Origin: Streptomyces morookaense
GTDB taxonomy: Bacteria > Actinomycetota > Actinomycetes > Streptomycetales > Streptomycetaceae
DNA: 64,000 nt
Reading direction: 5' to 3'
NCBI RefSeq assembly: GCF_013030945.1
Contig: NZ_JABBXF010000046.1
Span: 1-64,000 of the forward strand
Shown: positions 40,884 through 51,647 of the stretch, in pieces
How the letters are laid out: each line of letters opens with the position of its first letter
Numbering within the stretch: position 1 is the stretch's first letter
Program-made: the position numbers and the translations under genes
The notes under the pieces: generated by a model
Database searches by the model: none
Told to the model about the DNA's origin: nothing
Seen by the model: only the letters and a program-made list of their open reading frames with translations

Positions 40884-41289
40884 CTGGCTCCTCATGAACG
40901 TAAGTTAACGGGCCCGTCAGATGGTTTCACGACCCATCTGGGGAAGGGGTTTTCGGCCTGGACTGCAGTTGCGCTGCACATGAGTGGAGACACACGGAGC
41001 CGCCCCAGGTTGTATCACACGACCCCGAAAGAGATGTGATGCAGATCGTCACGCCGAAGCGCGCCCCTTTCTCTTTAAATGATGTCTTTCGCCTTGCCTT
41101 TGAATACATCGCGGTTTTCGCAAGATTCGGTAAAGCGCCTACCGGGCAAGGCGCGATAAAAGGGGCGTGATCATCTCAAGTCGAAGTCCCGTGCTGTCGC
41201 TGAACTGTTGCAGGGCGGTCGAATGATCGATACAACTCCCTCCGCTTGTGTCTCCATCCGGGAGGCGTCTGACTGTGCGGGGGTCGGCC
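40884..41289. other. Divergent control region of the protease and RHS genes
   Basis: About 400 bases, noticeably lower in G+C than the surroundings around 41070-41130 (CTTTAAATGATG, TTTGAATACATCG). CGCCCCTTT near 41062 and AAAGGGGCG near 41159 form a distant inverted repeat. TTGCCTTTGAATAC could contain a promoter for the RHS gene. No gene is recognised. Confidence 0.4.
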
Positions 41290-44200
41290 ATGGGCCGTTG
41301 GACTGTGCGTTTCCGTGTCGCCATGGCGCGGGCGGTGACGGCCATGGCAGCAGGTGCTGGCCGGGCGTGGCAGCGTCAGGTGCGTTGGCTCGCGGCAGCT
41401 GTGAGCGGGGTGCTGCTGGTCATGCTGGCGACAGCGCCAGCGCCCGCGCAGTCGATGGTGCCGTTGGCCATGGCCGACGCGGTGTCGGCCGGGGCTGCGG
41501 AGTTGCCGCAGCAGCGGTCGGGATCAGCGGCCGGGTTGCACCACCAGGTCGGGGTGTCGACGACCCGCTCGAAGCGCGGCAACCAGGCGTCCAGTAGCCC
41601 GGCCACCGCGGTTCGAGGTGCGCTGCCGACGGCCACGCCCCACGGGCCGGCGGCGGCCTCACGGCAGTCCTACACCTCCAAGACGCAGGTGAGCACGCGG
41701 CGTGTGATGCCACCTGCGTCGGCGCGCCAGGCAATGTTGAAGGCGCATCAGCGCAGACAGGCGAAAGCCGCGGTCGATACCGCCGATGCGTCCAGTGGCG
41801 AGGGGGGTGGTGATCCCGACCTTCCGGGGCCGGCGACCAGCGGTGTGGAGGTCGTCAAGCAGCGGACCGCGAGCACCTCGGTGTTCCAGAACGCCGATGG
41901 CACGCTGACCGCACGGGTCTACAGCCGTCCGGTGCATTACCGACAGGCCGACGGCAGCTGGGCCGACATCGACACCAAGCTCACGCGCGGTTCGGATGGC
42001 CGGTGGCGGGAGAGCGCCGACTCGCAGCCGGCAAGCTTTGCTGCCGACGGAAACGATTCGTCTCTGGTCTCGTACGGGCCGACTTCGGGGGAGCAGGTCA
42101 GCTACGGGTTGCAGGGCGCGGCCCGGGTGGCCGGCAAGCCTGCGGAGAACTCCATCACCTACGCCGGCATCGCCTCCTCGTCGGATCTGAGCTATGCCGT
42201 GACTGCCTCAGGTGTGAAGGAAACCCTGGTCCTTCACGATGCCTCTGCGCCGACCACCTGGGTGTTTCCCCTTCATCTCACCGGCCTGAGGCCGTCGTTG
42301 GCTGCCGATGGAAGCCTCGTGTTCACGGATGGCTCCGGGAAGGTGAAGGAGACCATCCCGCACGGGTTCATGGAGGATGCCAAGCGCGACAAGGTCTCTG
42401 GTGAGGGCGCCATCTCCACCGGTGTGGCGTACAGCCTCACCACGGTGGATGGAGGCCCGGCGCTCCGCGTGTCGCTGGATGCCGACTGGCTCCACGACTC
42501 CTCTCGGGCGTTCCCGGTCAAGGTCGACCCGACCACCAGCAACACGAACGCCACCTCCAGCACGTACGTCGAGACCCCGTACAACACCAACTTCTCCACC
42601 GACTCGGTACTGAAGGTCGGCTCCTACGACGGAGGCGCGCACAGCGCCAACAGCTACTTGTCGTTCGGCTCGGTGGGCTCGACGTTCCAGAACGACTACA
42701 TCGAGCAGGCCTCGCTGTATGTGGACGATGTCTGGTCCGGCGGGTGCACCCCGCAGGCCGTCAACGTCTCGCCGATCACCAGCTCCTGGAGCGTCGGGTC
42801 GATCGCCAACTACCCAGGTCTCTCCTACGGTTCGACGATCGGCACCAGCAGCTTCTACGGCGGTTCGAGCTGTAGCGGTGCGTCCTGGCAGGGTATCGAC
42901 CTGGGCGACAACCCGTCGGCGGCCGGGGTGAAGCTGATCGAGGGCTGGGCGCACGGCGGGAACAACCTGGGCCTGGCACTGACCGCGGACACCTCGCAGG
43001 TGGCGGCGTGGAAGCAGCTCGCCTCCGTCAACTCCTCCTACCCGCCGTACCTGTCGGTCACCTACAGCCCCTACGGCGCCGACTACTCCATTCCTTCGTC
43101 ACAGGCCTACACCCAGCCCACGGCAACCACCAACGGCTCGATGCAGGTCCAGGTCACCAACCGGGGCACCACGGCGTGGACGCCGTCGAACATGACGCTG
43201 TCCACGGAGGTCTACACCACCGCGTGGACCCAGATCCAGGGCGCGAACGCGCCCCGGACCCCGGTCCCGTCCACGGTGAACCCGAATTCCACGGTAACGA
43301 TGACCGGTGCGATCGGGTCGATCACCCCGGGCCAGTACTACGTGTGCTGGGACATGTATCTGAACGGGTCCACCTCGTTCTACTCCACCTACAACGTCCC
43401 CACCAGCTGCGTGGAGATCACCTCCGCCGACACGCCACCGCAGATCGACTCCACTGCACCGCCGTCCAACGCGGTCGTCGGCTCGCTGACACCCCAGCTG
43501 TTCGCGAGCGGCCACGACCCGGACAGCTATCCGGGCAAGGGCCTGACCTACGACTTCCAGGTCTACTCCAACCCCAGCAGCGGTTCACCGGCTCTGCTCG
43601 CCGACTCCGGCGCGATCAGCGCGACGCAGTGGGTGGTCCCGTCCGGGAAGCTGGCCTGGAACCAGCCGTACTACTGGGTGGTGTCCAACAGCGACACGAT
43701 CGCCTCCAGTGCGTGGAGCAATCCGTCGTACTTCTCCACGACCGTCCCGCAACCGCTGATCACCTCCCATCTCGGCGCGGCGGCGAAGACCGCGAGCGGA
43801 CGGAACTTCGACCCGCAGGTCGGTGACTACACCAGCTCAGCCACGGACGCGAACGTCTCCGTCGTCGGCCCCAAGCTGGCTATCAACCGCGCCTACAACT
43901 CCCTCGACCCGCGCACCACCACCCTGTTCGGCGCTGGCTGGTCCACCCCGTACGACATGGCCGCCGCCGCCGACAGCGACGGCACCGGGGCGGTCGTGGT
44001 CACCATGGCCGACGGTCACGAGGCCCGCTTCGGGCTCAACGCCGACGGCAGTACCTTCAGCCCGCCGCAGGGCACCTATGCCACCTTTGCCACCGTCACT
44101 GGAGGTGGCTACACCCTCACCGACAAGTCGGGCACCATCTACACCTTCGGCCAACAGGTCGGCAGCGCCTGGAAACTGACGAAGATCACCGACCGGGAAG

Positions 44201-47200
44201 GGCGCTCGGAGACCCTGGCGTACAACGGCAACGGCACTCTCGCCGCTGTCACCAACAACGCTGGCAACCACGCGTTGCACTTCACCTGGACCGGCGCGCA
44301 CGTCTCCCAGGTGGCCACCGACCCGGCCACCACCAGCGGCACCCCCGAGACCTGGAGCTACTCCTATAGCGGTGACCAGCTGACCGGGGTCTGCCCGCCC
44401 ACCTCCCCGACCGCCTGCACCACCTACACCTACACTTCCGGCGCCAACTCCGGCTCGCACTACCGCTCCGCAGTGATCGACGCCAATCCCTCCTCCTACT
44501 GGCGACTGGCCGAGTCGTCCGGTGCCACGGCGGCCAGTGAAGTCGCCATCAACGAAGGCAACGACAACGGCACCTACACCTCCACCGGTGTCACGCTCGG
44601 CAACACCGGCCCGCTGCCCGGTTCGCCAACCACCGCCGCCTCGTTCAACGGCTCCAGCGGATACGTTTCGCTGCCCAACGGCCTGTTGACCTCGGCCTCC
44701 TATACGGCGGTGGGGCTGTGGTTCAAGACCACCGGCTCGGGTGTGCTCTTCTCCTACCAGCAAGACCCGCTCACCAAGACCACCACGCCCAACTACACGC
44801 CTGCCCTGTACGTCGGCACCTCCGGCAAGCTCTACGGCGAGCTGTGGAACGGCCACGTCAACCCGATCGCCACCACCGCGTCGGTCGCCGACGGCCAGTG
44901 GCACTACACCGTCCTCTCCGCCGCCGGCACCACTCAGTCGCTGTACCTCGACGGTTCCCTTGTCGGCTCCATGAGCGGACAGGTGGGGATCTCCAGCCAG
45001 CCCGTGGACGTGATCGGCGCTGGGTTCACCGGCGGTGCCTGGCCGGACGAGCCCCACTACAGCACCTCCAGCAACACGGCCTACACCAATTACTTCACTG
45101 GGCAGATCGCCGAGGTCGCCTTCTACACCCACGCCCTCGGCGCACCCGCCGTCGCCCAGCAGTACGCGGCCGGCACGCATGCGGCCACGGAACTGACCGG
45201 AATCACCGCTCCGTCGGGCAAGACCCGTCTGCAGGCTTCTTACGACCCGGTCAAGGATCGCGCCGGCCAGATCCTCGACGGCAACGGCGGCACCTGGAAG
45301 CTGGGCACGCCGTCCACCGCAGGCTCGGGTGCCTACTACCGCAATGCCGTCATCTCATCGAACGCCCCCAACTACTGGCGCCTCGGCGACACCTCAGGCA
45401 CCCAAGCGGCCAACGAGGTGCCTGGTACGACTGCCTCCAACTGGTGGTCCAGCGGCCCGGCCACCTACATCAACGTCACTCTGGGCGCCGCCGGCCTGTT
45501 CCCCGGTGGACCGGAGACCTCGGCCTCGTTCAACGGCACCAACTCCTACATATCGCTGCCGAGCACCACAATCTACAAGGGCAAGGTCACCGCCAACATC
45601 TCCCTTGAACTGTGGTTCAAGACCACCACAGGCGGCGGCACGCTCTTCAGCTACCAGTGCGGCGCCATCGGCACCACGCCCAGCCCCGACTGGACCCCCG
45701 CGCTGTACGTCGGGACCGACGGCCATCTGTACGGTCAGTGGTGGGACGACAGCCTCTCGCCGATGCAGTCCTCCACCGCTGTTACCGACGGCAACTGGCA
45801 CCAGGTCGTCCTGACCGCCAACACCAGCGGCAAGCAAACGCTCAACCTGGACGGCAAGCAGGTCGACACCCGCACCGGCAACAGCCAACTCGACTTCAGC
45901 ACCCAGACCACCGTCACCATCGGTGCGGGATACACGGGCGGCTGGCCTGCACACTCGGCCACGAACATCAACGGCTACTTCAACGGCTCCATCGCCGAGG
46001 CCGCCACCTTCAACCAGGCACTCAGCACCGCCACAGTGGCCGCCCACTACTCGGCCCGCGGCTCCTCCTCCGGCGCCACCCCGGTCACCGCGGCGAATGT
46101 GACCGATCCGACCGGCAAGACCCTGACGTACCGCTACGACCCCGGCAACAGCGGCCGTCTCATCTCGGCGAGCAACGCCCTCGGCTTCACCACTTCCTAC
46201 AGCTACGACACCGGTGGCTTCCTCTCCACCACCACCGACCCTGACGGCGACTTCACCACCACGACTCACAACGCCCGTGGTGATGTCCTGTCCACCACCA
46301 ACAGCGACATCCACAACGACACCACCACCAGCTACAACACCTACCCGGCGTCCGGCACCTACGCGGTCACCGATCCCCGCAACGACGAGGCCACCGCCGT
46401 CGCCGACGGCCGCTCCTCCGGCCCGACCGACACGACGTACGCCACAAGCTTCACCTACTCGGTTACCGGCGACGTCCTCACCTCGAAGGACCCGGACGGC
46501 AACACCACCACCAACACCTACACATCTGGTACCGAGTCCGCGATCGGCGGCGGCGCCGAACCGCCCGGTCTGCTCGCCACCAGCAAGGACCCCAACGGCA
46601 ACACCACGGCCTACGCCTACGACAGCGCCGGCGACCTCGCACAGACCACCACGCCGTCGGGGCTGAAGACCACCTACACCTACGACCAGCTCGGCCGTCG
46701 CCTGACCCAGACCCAGGTCTCCGACACCTACCCGTCGGGCGTCACCACCAGCTACTCCTACGACGCCCAGGACCGTCTGGCCACCCGCACTGGCCCGGCC
46801 ACCACCGATGCCGTCACCGGCACCGTCCACACCCCGCAGACCACCTACGTCTACGACGCGGACGGCAAGACCACCTCTCAGGCCGTGGCCGACACCACGG
46901 GCAAGGACGCCACCCGGACCAGTAGCTGGACCTACAACTCCTACGGCCAACTCGCCTCCGCCACCGACCCGGCCAACCGCACCACCTCGTACGGCTACGA
47001 CGCCTATGGCGACCGCACCGCACAGACCAACCCCAACGGCACCTCGTACGCCTACGCCTACTCGCCGACCGGCGAGCTCCTCACCACCACGCTCACCAAC
47101 TTCACCGGCGACCCCGTCAACCCCTCCTCGCCGACGTCGCTCGTGGTCGACTCCCGCGCCTACGACCCTGCGGGTCTGCTCGCTTCGGACACCGACGCCA

Positions 47201-50200
47201 TGGGCCGGACCACGGGTTACTACTACAACTGGAACCACCAGCTCATCGAGAGCTACCTCAGCAACTTCCACAACCCGGACGGCTCCACCAGCACCAAGGT
47301 GCTGCATGCCTACGCCCACGACGGCGCAGGCAACCTGACGGAGAGCCAGGACACCAACGCAGGCATCGAGACCGACTACACCGTCGACCCTGCAGGCCGC
47401 ACCACCAAGGCCACCTTCGACCCGTACGGCCTGAATCGCATCACTTCCTACAGCTACGACGCGGACGGCAACCTCACCTCCACGTCCAAGACCGGCGGCG
47501 GAACCACCGAGCAGACCGACTACGCCTACGACGCCCTCGGAGACCGCACCTCGCAAACCGTCCACAACGGCTCGGCCAACCTGGTCACCACCTGGACCTA
47601 CGACAAGCGCGGCCTGCCGACCGCCACGATCGACCCACGCGGGAACGTCTCGGGCGCCAACGCGGCGGCGTACACCACCAGTTACGCGTACGACCCCGCC
47701 GGGCGACTCACCCAGGTCACCGCCCCCGTCATCAACGCCGAGACCAACGGTGGGGCACCGCAGCAGGTCCACCCCATCACGCTGAACGGCTACGACACCT
47801 TCGGCGACGAGACCTCCGTCGACAACCCCGACGGCACCATCACCACCTACACCTACGACGCGGACTCTGAACAGGTCGCTACCTCCCAGCCCGCTTACAC
47901 CGCGCCCGGCTCCACCACATCGACCACTCCGACAGCCACCCTCGCCTACGACGTGGCAGGCCGTCCCACTGTGGCCACCGATGCCCTGGGCAACGTCACC
48001 AAGTACACCTACGACCAGTTCGGCAACCTGGCCCAGACGGTCAGACCCGCCGTCGGCGGCACCTCGCCGACCACGCACAACACATATGACACCGACGGTG
48101 AAGTGCTGTCCATCACCGACCCGACCGGCGCCATCACCCAGGGCACCTACGACGACCTCGGCCGCCCCCTGACCATCAGCCAGGTCGTCCGACAGCCCTC
48201 AACGACGACCGACACCCTCACCTATGGATACGACGGCGCGGGCAACCGCACCTCCGTCACCCTGCCGGGCGGGCAGAAGGCCACCTCCACCTACGACGCG
48301 GCCGGCGATCGGCTCACCACCACCGACCCGCTGACCCACACCACCAACAGCACATACGACCTAGACGGCAGGGTCACCAAGACCACGCTGCCGGACAGCA
48401 CCGCCACCACCAGCACCTATGACCTGGCCGGTCGCCTGACCGCAGCGGCCACCTTGGACAGCACCGGCAAGACGACGGCCACCGCGTCGTACGGTTACGA
48501 CCCGGTGGGCGACAAGACCTCGGCCACCAACGCGGCGGGAACGACCAACACCTTCTCCTACGACGCCGTCGGCAACCTGGTGCAGCAGACCGAGCCGGTC
48601 TCATCGACCTCGACCATCACCACCAGCTTCGGTTACGACGCCGCAGGACGGCGCACCCGCTACACCGATGGCAACAACAACGCCATCGTCACCACCTACA
48701 ACACTCTCGGCCTGCCTGAATCGCTCATCGAGCCGAGCACGCCCGCCTTCCCCAACGCTTCCGACCGCACAACCACGACCGCCTACGACGCCAACGGCCA
48801 TGCGGTCACCATCACGCGTCCCGGAGGCGTCACCCAGACCAACACCTATGACGCCGACGGGCACCTGACCGGCCAGAACGGCAGCGGCGCCGAAACACCC
48901 ACCACCAGCCGCGCTTTCGGATATGACGCCGACGGCCGACTCACCTCGAGCAGCGCCCCCAACGGCACCAACACCTACACCTACGACGACCGCGGCAAAA
49001 TCCTTTCCGCAACCGGTCCTTCCGGCAGTGCGAGCTACAGCTACAACGCCAACGGTCAGGTGGCATCCCGCACCGACAAGACCGGCACCGCCACCTTCAC
49101 CTACGACCCTGCCGGAGCCCTGGCTACCGTCGCCGACCCCCTCACCGGCAACACCCTCACCTACAGCCGCAACAACCTCGGGCAGGTCACCGGCATCGCC
49201 TACGGAGGTACCGGCGCCGCCAACCAGAGCTTCACCTACGACAGCCAGCACCGGCTGACCGGACAGACCCTCACCGCCGCCGGCGGCGCCAGCGAAGCGG
49301 CCATCACCTACGGCTACGACGCCAACGGCCGCATCACAGCGCAGACGACGACGGGCACGGCAGGGGCCTCGGCCAACACCTATACCTATGACCAGGCCGG
49401 GCGCCTGACCTCCTCCAACAACGGGTCCACCACGACCAGTTACGGCTACGACGGCGCCGGCAACCGCACCAGCACCACCACCGGATCCACCACCACCAAC
49501 GCCACCTACAACGCCCGCGACCAGCTCACCGCCACGACGGCCGGGTCATCCACCACGACCTACACCTACTCGTCCCGGGGCACGCTCGCCTCGAAGAGCG
49601 GCGGCGGCACCACGGAGAACCTCTCCTACGACGCCTTCGACCAGCTCACCACCGACGGCACGACGTCCTACACTCACGACGCCCTCGGCCGACTGGCCAC
49701 CGCCGGCAGCAACACCTTCACCTACAACGGCACCGACAACACCATCGTCTCGGACGGCACCGAAACCTACGGCCGCACCCCGAACGGCCAACTCCTCAGC
49801 GTCGGCGGCAGCTCCGGCGCGGCGCTCGCCTTCACCAACCAACACGGCGACCTGACCGCCACGTTCACCGCCACCGGTACTGCTCTGGCCGGCTCCACCG
49901 CCTACGACCCCTTCGGCCAGAACACGGCCTCCTCGGGTACCCAGCACCACCTGGGCCACCAGGGCGGCTGGACCGACCCGAACACCAAGCGGGTCGCCAC
50001 CGCCAGCCGTTGGTACGACCCGTCGACAGGCAACTTCACCAGCCGCGACGCCACCCTCCAGGAACCGACCCCGTCGGTCGCCGGCAACCCATACGCCTAC
50101 GGCAACGCCGATCCGTTGGGCAACACCGACCCCAGCGGCAACAGCGCCTGCGGCACACATCACCCCATCGCCCTCCCCTACGTCTCCTCCGCTTCGGACC

Positions 50201-51555
50201 CGGAGTCCGACTGGTCCCCCGTTTACTCCGGATCCGGCTCGGACGACAACTCCGGTAGCAACTACTACTACGGAAATGACGACTCGGGAGACGACACCGG
50301 CTCCGGTGCCGACTCCTCGTCAAGCGATACCGGTTCGGACTCCAATTCGTCCCCACCGGTCAACGACCCCGGCGGTAGTACGAGCTACTGGAATTCAGAT
50401 GACAGCTGGAACTCCGACGTCCCGTCCACCGCGTCGAGCGACGGCGGGGACGACAGCTGGAGCGCCTCGGACATCACAGGCGCTCTGGTCGGTGGAGTGG
50501 TTGTCGCTGGTGTCACCTTCTTCAGCGACGGAGCATCCGTTCCCGAAGACGGTGTCATCTACACCACGGTCAGCGAGAGCGTCAGCGAGGGTGTGAGCTG
50601 GCTGGCCGACGAATTCGGCCTGGCCGCCGGCTACTCGAGCTGCAACACACACAGCGAAGCCCCGCCGCCGCCGACCGCCAAGTCCGGCTTGAAGCAGAAC
50701 CCCGGCAAGGCGCCGACCGGACAGCCTTCCGGCTCGGGGGTCACCCAGCAGTCAGGCACCAAGGGCCCGGGCACCGGCCCGTCGGATGCCGGACCAATCA
50801 CCGTCCAGGCCACGCCCCTCACCCCGGTCGCGCACGCGCCCACCGCGAACGGCTCTGCCGGCCTGGGCACCCCCTCGGGCGGGCTCGGCTCGTCCAACGA
50901 CCCTGTGGGTACGGGCGGCTGCGTCGGCGGCATGCTCGGCTACCAATGCACCGCCAACGGCAACCTGCTCGACCCGGACACCGGAACGGTGTACTGCGGT
51001 CCGGGTGGCTCTGGGGGAGGTACATGCGTACCGCTCCCAGCCACTGGCGGCTCCCCACAAGCCGCTGCTTGTGATTCGGCTCCAGCGCCGAACCTGGTCT
51101 CCGGGCCGGCGTGCAGTGCTACAAGTCGTTCGCCGCAACAACTGTTGGCAGACGCTTCGGCCATTCATGATGCGGGAATCCGGAATCCGCAGAACCCTCC
51201 CACCTCCGGGAACAAGAGGGCCGATCAAGGAATTACAGTGGCCACGGCAGAGCTTGGTGGCAGGCTAGTCTATTCCGTCAGCAATAACGGGACAACTCCC
51301 GCAATGCGTAAGTTGGCGGATCAACTGGGATATGAGCGGATCAATGGCGCAGAATATGTTGTTCCAGGACTGCAGACCGATGCCGAACAGATACTCATGA
51401 ATGCCATAGAGGATGGGACTCTCGAAGGCCGGGGCGCCATCGCTGCTTCCAGGCCCGCGTGCGACGAGAGGCGCCAGAACTGTGCCGGGCGTGCGGCAGA
51501 CTTTCCTCACGTTCAACTTTTTGATCAATCCAGGGTCCCGCCGTGGGGCCGATGA
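41290..51555 (+). CDS. Giant secreted RHS/YD-repeat protein with C-terminal deaminase-like toxin
   Basis: About 3,421 residues. In order: a long signal region (VRWLAAAVSGVLLVMLATAP), an N-terminal domain ending FPVKVDPTT, a DNRLRE-type domain (about 415-595), an RHS entry region with AINRAYNSLDPRTTTLFGAG, two LamG-like lectin domains (about 1060-1290 and 1350-1590), dozens of YD repeats (about 1610-2870), and the RHS core RWYDPSTGNFTSRDATL with NPYAYGNADPLGNTDPSGN. A Ser/Asp/Gly-rich linker follows, then a toxin domain (about 3280-3421). The toxin has TAELGGRLVYSVSNNG, QTDAEQILMNAIED, and zinc-binding-like SRPACDERRQNC. The shell encloses toxins in related proteins; the toxin would attack a competitor's nucleotides or nucleic acid. 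I prefer ATG 41290; a GTG at 41248 is possible. Confidence 0.88.
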   Translation: MGRWTVRFRVAMARAVTAMAAGAGRAWQRQVRWLAAAVSGVLLVMLATAPAPAQSMVPLAMADAVSAGAAELPQQRSGSAAGLHHQVGVSTTRSKRGNQASSSPATAVRGALPTATPHGPAAASRQSYTSKTQVSTRRVMPPASARQAMLKAHQRRQAKAAVDTADASSGEGGGDPDLPGPATSGVEVVKQRTASTSVFQNADGTLTARVYSRPVHYRQADGSWADIDTKLTRGSDGRWRESADSQPASFAADGNDSSLVSYGPTSGEQVSYGLQGAARVAGKPAENSITYAGIASSSDLSYAVTASGVKETLVLHDASAPTTWVFPLHLTGLRPSLAADGSLVFTDGSGKVKETIPHGFMEDAKRDKVSGEGAISTGVAYSLTTVDGGPALRVSLDADWLHDSSRAFPVKVDPTTSNTNATSSTYVETPYNTNFSTDSVLKVGSYDGGAHSANSYLSFGSVGSTFQNDYIEQASLYVDDVWSGGCTPQAVNVSPITSSWSVGSIANYPGLSYGSTIGTSSFYGGSSCSGASWQGIDLGDNPSAAGVKLIEGWAHGGNNLGLALTADTSQVAAWKQLASVNSSYPPYLSVTYSPYGADYSIPSSQAYTQPTATTNGSMQVQVTNRGTTAWTPSNMTLSTEVYTTAWTQIQGANAPRTPVPSTVNPNSTVTMTGAIGSITPGQYYVCWDMYLNGSTSFYSTYNVPTSCVEITSADTPPQIDSTAPPSNAVVGSLTPQLFASGHDPDSYPGKGLTYDFQVYSNPSSGSPALLADSGAISATQWVVPSGKLAWNQPYYWVVSNSDTIASSAWSNPSYFSTTVPQPLITSHLGAAAKTASGRNFDPQVGDYTSSATDANVSVVGPKLAINRAYNSLDPRTTTLFGAGWSTPYDMAAAADSDGTGAVVVTMADGHEARFGLNADGSTFSPPQGTYATFATVTGGGYTLTDKSGTIYTFGQQVGSAWKLTKITDREGRSETLAYNGNGTLAAVTNNAGNHALHFTWTGAHVSQVATDPATTSGTPETWSYSYSGDQLTGVCPPTSPTACTTYTYTSGANSGSHYRSAVIDANPSSYWRLAESSGATAASEVAINEGNDNGTYTSTGVTLGNTGPLPGSPTTAASFNGSSGYVSLPNGLLTSASYTAVGLWFKTTGSGVLFSYQQDPLTKTTTPNYTPALYVGTSGKLYGELWNGHVNPIATTASVADGQWHYTVLSAAGTTQSLYLDGSLVGSMSGQVGISSQPVDVIGAGFTGGAWPDEPHYSTSSNTAYTNYFTGQIAEVAFYTHALGAPAVAQQYAAGTHAATELTGITAPSGKTRLQASYDPVKDRAGQILDGNGGTWKLGTPSTAGSGAYYRNAVISSNAPNYWRLGDTSGTQAANEVPGTTASNWWSSGPATYINVTLGAAGLFPGGPETSASFNGTNSYISLPSTTIYKGKVTANISLELWFKTTTGGGTLFSYQCGAIGTTPSPDWTPALYVGTDGHLYGQWWDDSLSPMQSSTAVTDGNWHQVVLTANTSGKQTLNLDGKQVDTRTGNSQLDFSTQTTVTIGAGYTGGWPAHSATNINGYFNGSIAEAATFNQALSTATVAAHYSARGSSSGATPVTAANVTDPTGKTLTYRYDPGNSGRLISASNALGFTTSYSYDTGGFLSTTTDPDGDFTTTTHNARGDVLSTTNSDIHNDTTTSYNTYPASGTYAVTDPRNDEATAVADGRSSGPTDTTYATSFTYSVTGDVLTSKDPDGNTTTNTYTSGTESAIGGGAEPPGLLATSKDPNGNTTAYAYDSAGDLAQTTTPSGLKTTYTYDQLGRRLTQTQVSDTYPSGVTTSYSYDAQDRLATRTGPATTDAVTGTVHTPQTTYVYDADGKTTSQAVADTTGKDATRTSSWTYNSYGQLASATDPANRTTSYGYDAYGDRTAQTNPNGTSYAYAYSPTGELLTTTLTNFTGDPVNPSSPTSLVVDSRAYDPAGLLASDTDAMGRTTGYYYNWNHQLIESYLSNFHNPDGSTSTKVLHAYAHDGAGNLTESQDTNAGIETDYTVDPAGRTTKATFDPYGLNRITSYSYDADGNLTSTSKTGGGTTEQTDYAYDALGDRTSQTVHNGSANLVTTWTYDKRGLPTATIDPRGNVSGANAAAYTTSYAYDPAGRLTQVTAPVINAETNGGAPQQVHPITLNGYDTFGDETSVDNPDGTITTYTYDADSEQVATSQPAYTAPGSTTSTTPTATLAYDVAGRPTVATDALGNVTKYTYDQFGNLAQTVRPAVGGTSPTTHNTYDTDGEVLSITDPTGAITQGTYDDLGRPLTISQVVRQPSTTTDTLTYGYDGAGNRTSVTLPGGQKATSTYDAAGDRLTTTDPLTHTTNSTYDLDGRVTKTTLPDSTATTSTYDLAGRLTAAATLDSTGKTTATASYGYDPVGDKTSATNAAGTTNTFSYDAVGNLVQQTEPVSSTSTITTSFGYDAAGRRTRYTDGNNNAIVTTYNTLGLPESLIEPSTPAFPNASDRTTTTAYDANGHAVTITRPGGVTQTNTYDADGHLTGQNGSGAETPTTSRAFGYDADGRLTSSSAPNGTNTYTYDDRGKILSATGPSGSASYSYNANGQVASRTDKTGTATFTYDPAGALATVADPLTGNTLTYSRNNLGQVTGIAYGGTGAANQSFTYDSQHRLTGQTLTAAGGASEAAITYGYDANGRITAQTTTGTAGASANTYTYDQAGRLTSSNNGSTTTSYGYDGAGNRTSTTTGSTTTNATYNARDQLTATTAGSSTTTYTYSSRGTLASKSGGGTTENLSYDAFDQLTTDGTTSYTHDALGRLATAGSNTFTYNGTDNTIVSDGTETYGRTPNGQLLSVGGSSGAALAFTNQHGDLTATFTATGTALAGSTAYDPFGQNTASSGTQHHLGHQGGWTDPNTKRVATASRWYDPSTGNFTSRDATLQEPTPSVAGNPYAYGNADPLGNTDPSGNSACGTHHPIALPYVSSASDPESDWSPVYSGSGSDDNSGSNYYYGNDDSGDDTGSGADSSSSDTGSDSNSSPPVNDPGGSTSYWNSDDSWNSDVPSTASSDGGDDSWSASDITGALVGGVVVAGVTFFSDGASVPEDGVIYTTVSESVSEGVSWLADEFGLAAGYSSCNTHSEAPPPPTAKSGLKQNPGKAPTGQPSGSGVTQQSGTKGPGTGPSDAGPITVQATPLTPVAHAPTANGSAGLGTPSGGLGSSNDPVGTGGCVGGMLGYQCTANGNLLDPDTGTVYCGPGGSGGGTCVPLPATGGSPQAAACDSAPAPNLVSGPACSATSRSPQQLLADASAIHDAGIRNPQNPPTSGNKRADQGITVATAELGGRLVYSVSNNGTTPAMRKLADQLGYERINGAEYVVPGLQTDAEQILMNAIEDGTLEGRGAIAASRPACDERRQNCAGRAADFPHVQLFDQSRVPPWGR

Positions 51556-51599
51556 TGGCCGTGACTGCGTTGCGATCGGTCTAGACTGACTGACGAGGT

Positions 51600-51629
51600 G
51601 GAGGGGCGACTCTCGGGAGTTGCCCCTCC
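51600..51629 (+). promoter_or_regulatory. Hairpin between toxin and immunity genes
   Basis: GGAGGGGCGACT and AGTTGCCCCTCC form a 12-base stem with one G-T pair around a six-base loop. It starts 45 bases after the toxin stop and ends just before the immunity-gene ribosome binding site. No T-run follows. It may protect or process the mRNA, or partly end transcription, so that toxin and immunity amounts differ. Confidence 0.5.
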
Positions 51630-51647
51630 TGGTTGAGGAGGTTTGAA

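Noticed and set aside
39636-41290. Type VII secretion locus
   Set aside because: A mycosin-like protease is present, but no EccB/C/D/E or WXG100 genes are seen.
45394-48078. An 894-codon frame antisense to the YD repeats
   Set aside because: It only reflects the repeated YD codons read backwards (VGVVGG-type low complexity).
46130-49900. Possible tandem DNA repeat or CRISPR-like array
   Set aside because: The periodicity comes from protein YD repeats with varied DNA; there are no constant repeats with unique spacers. I saw no CRISPR array in the window.
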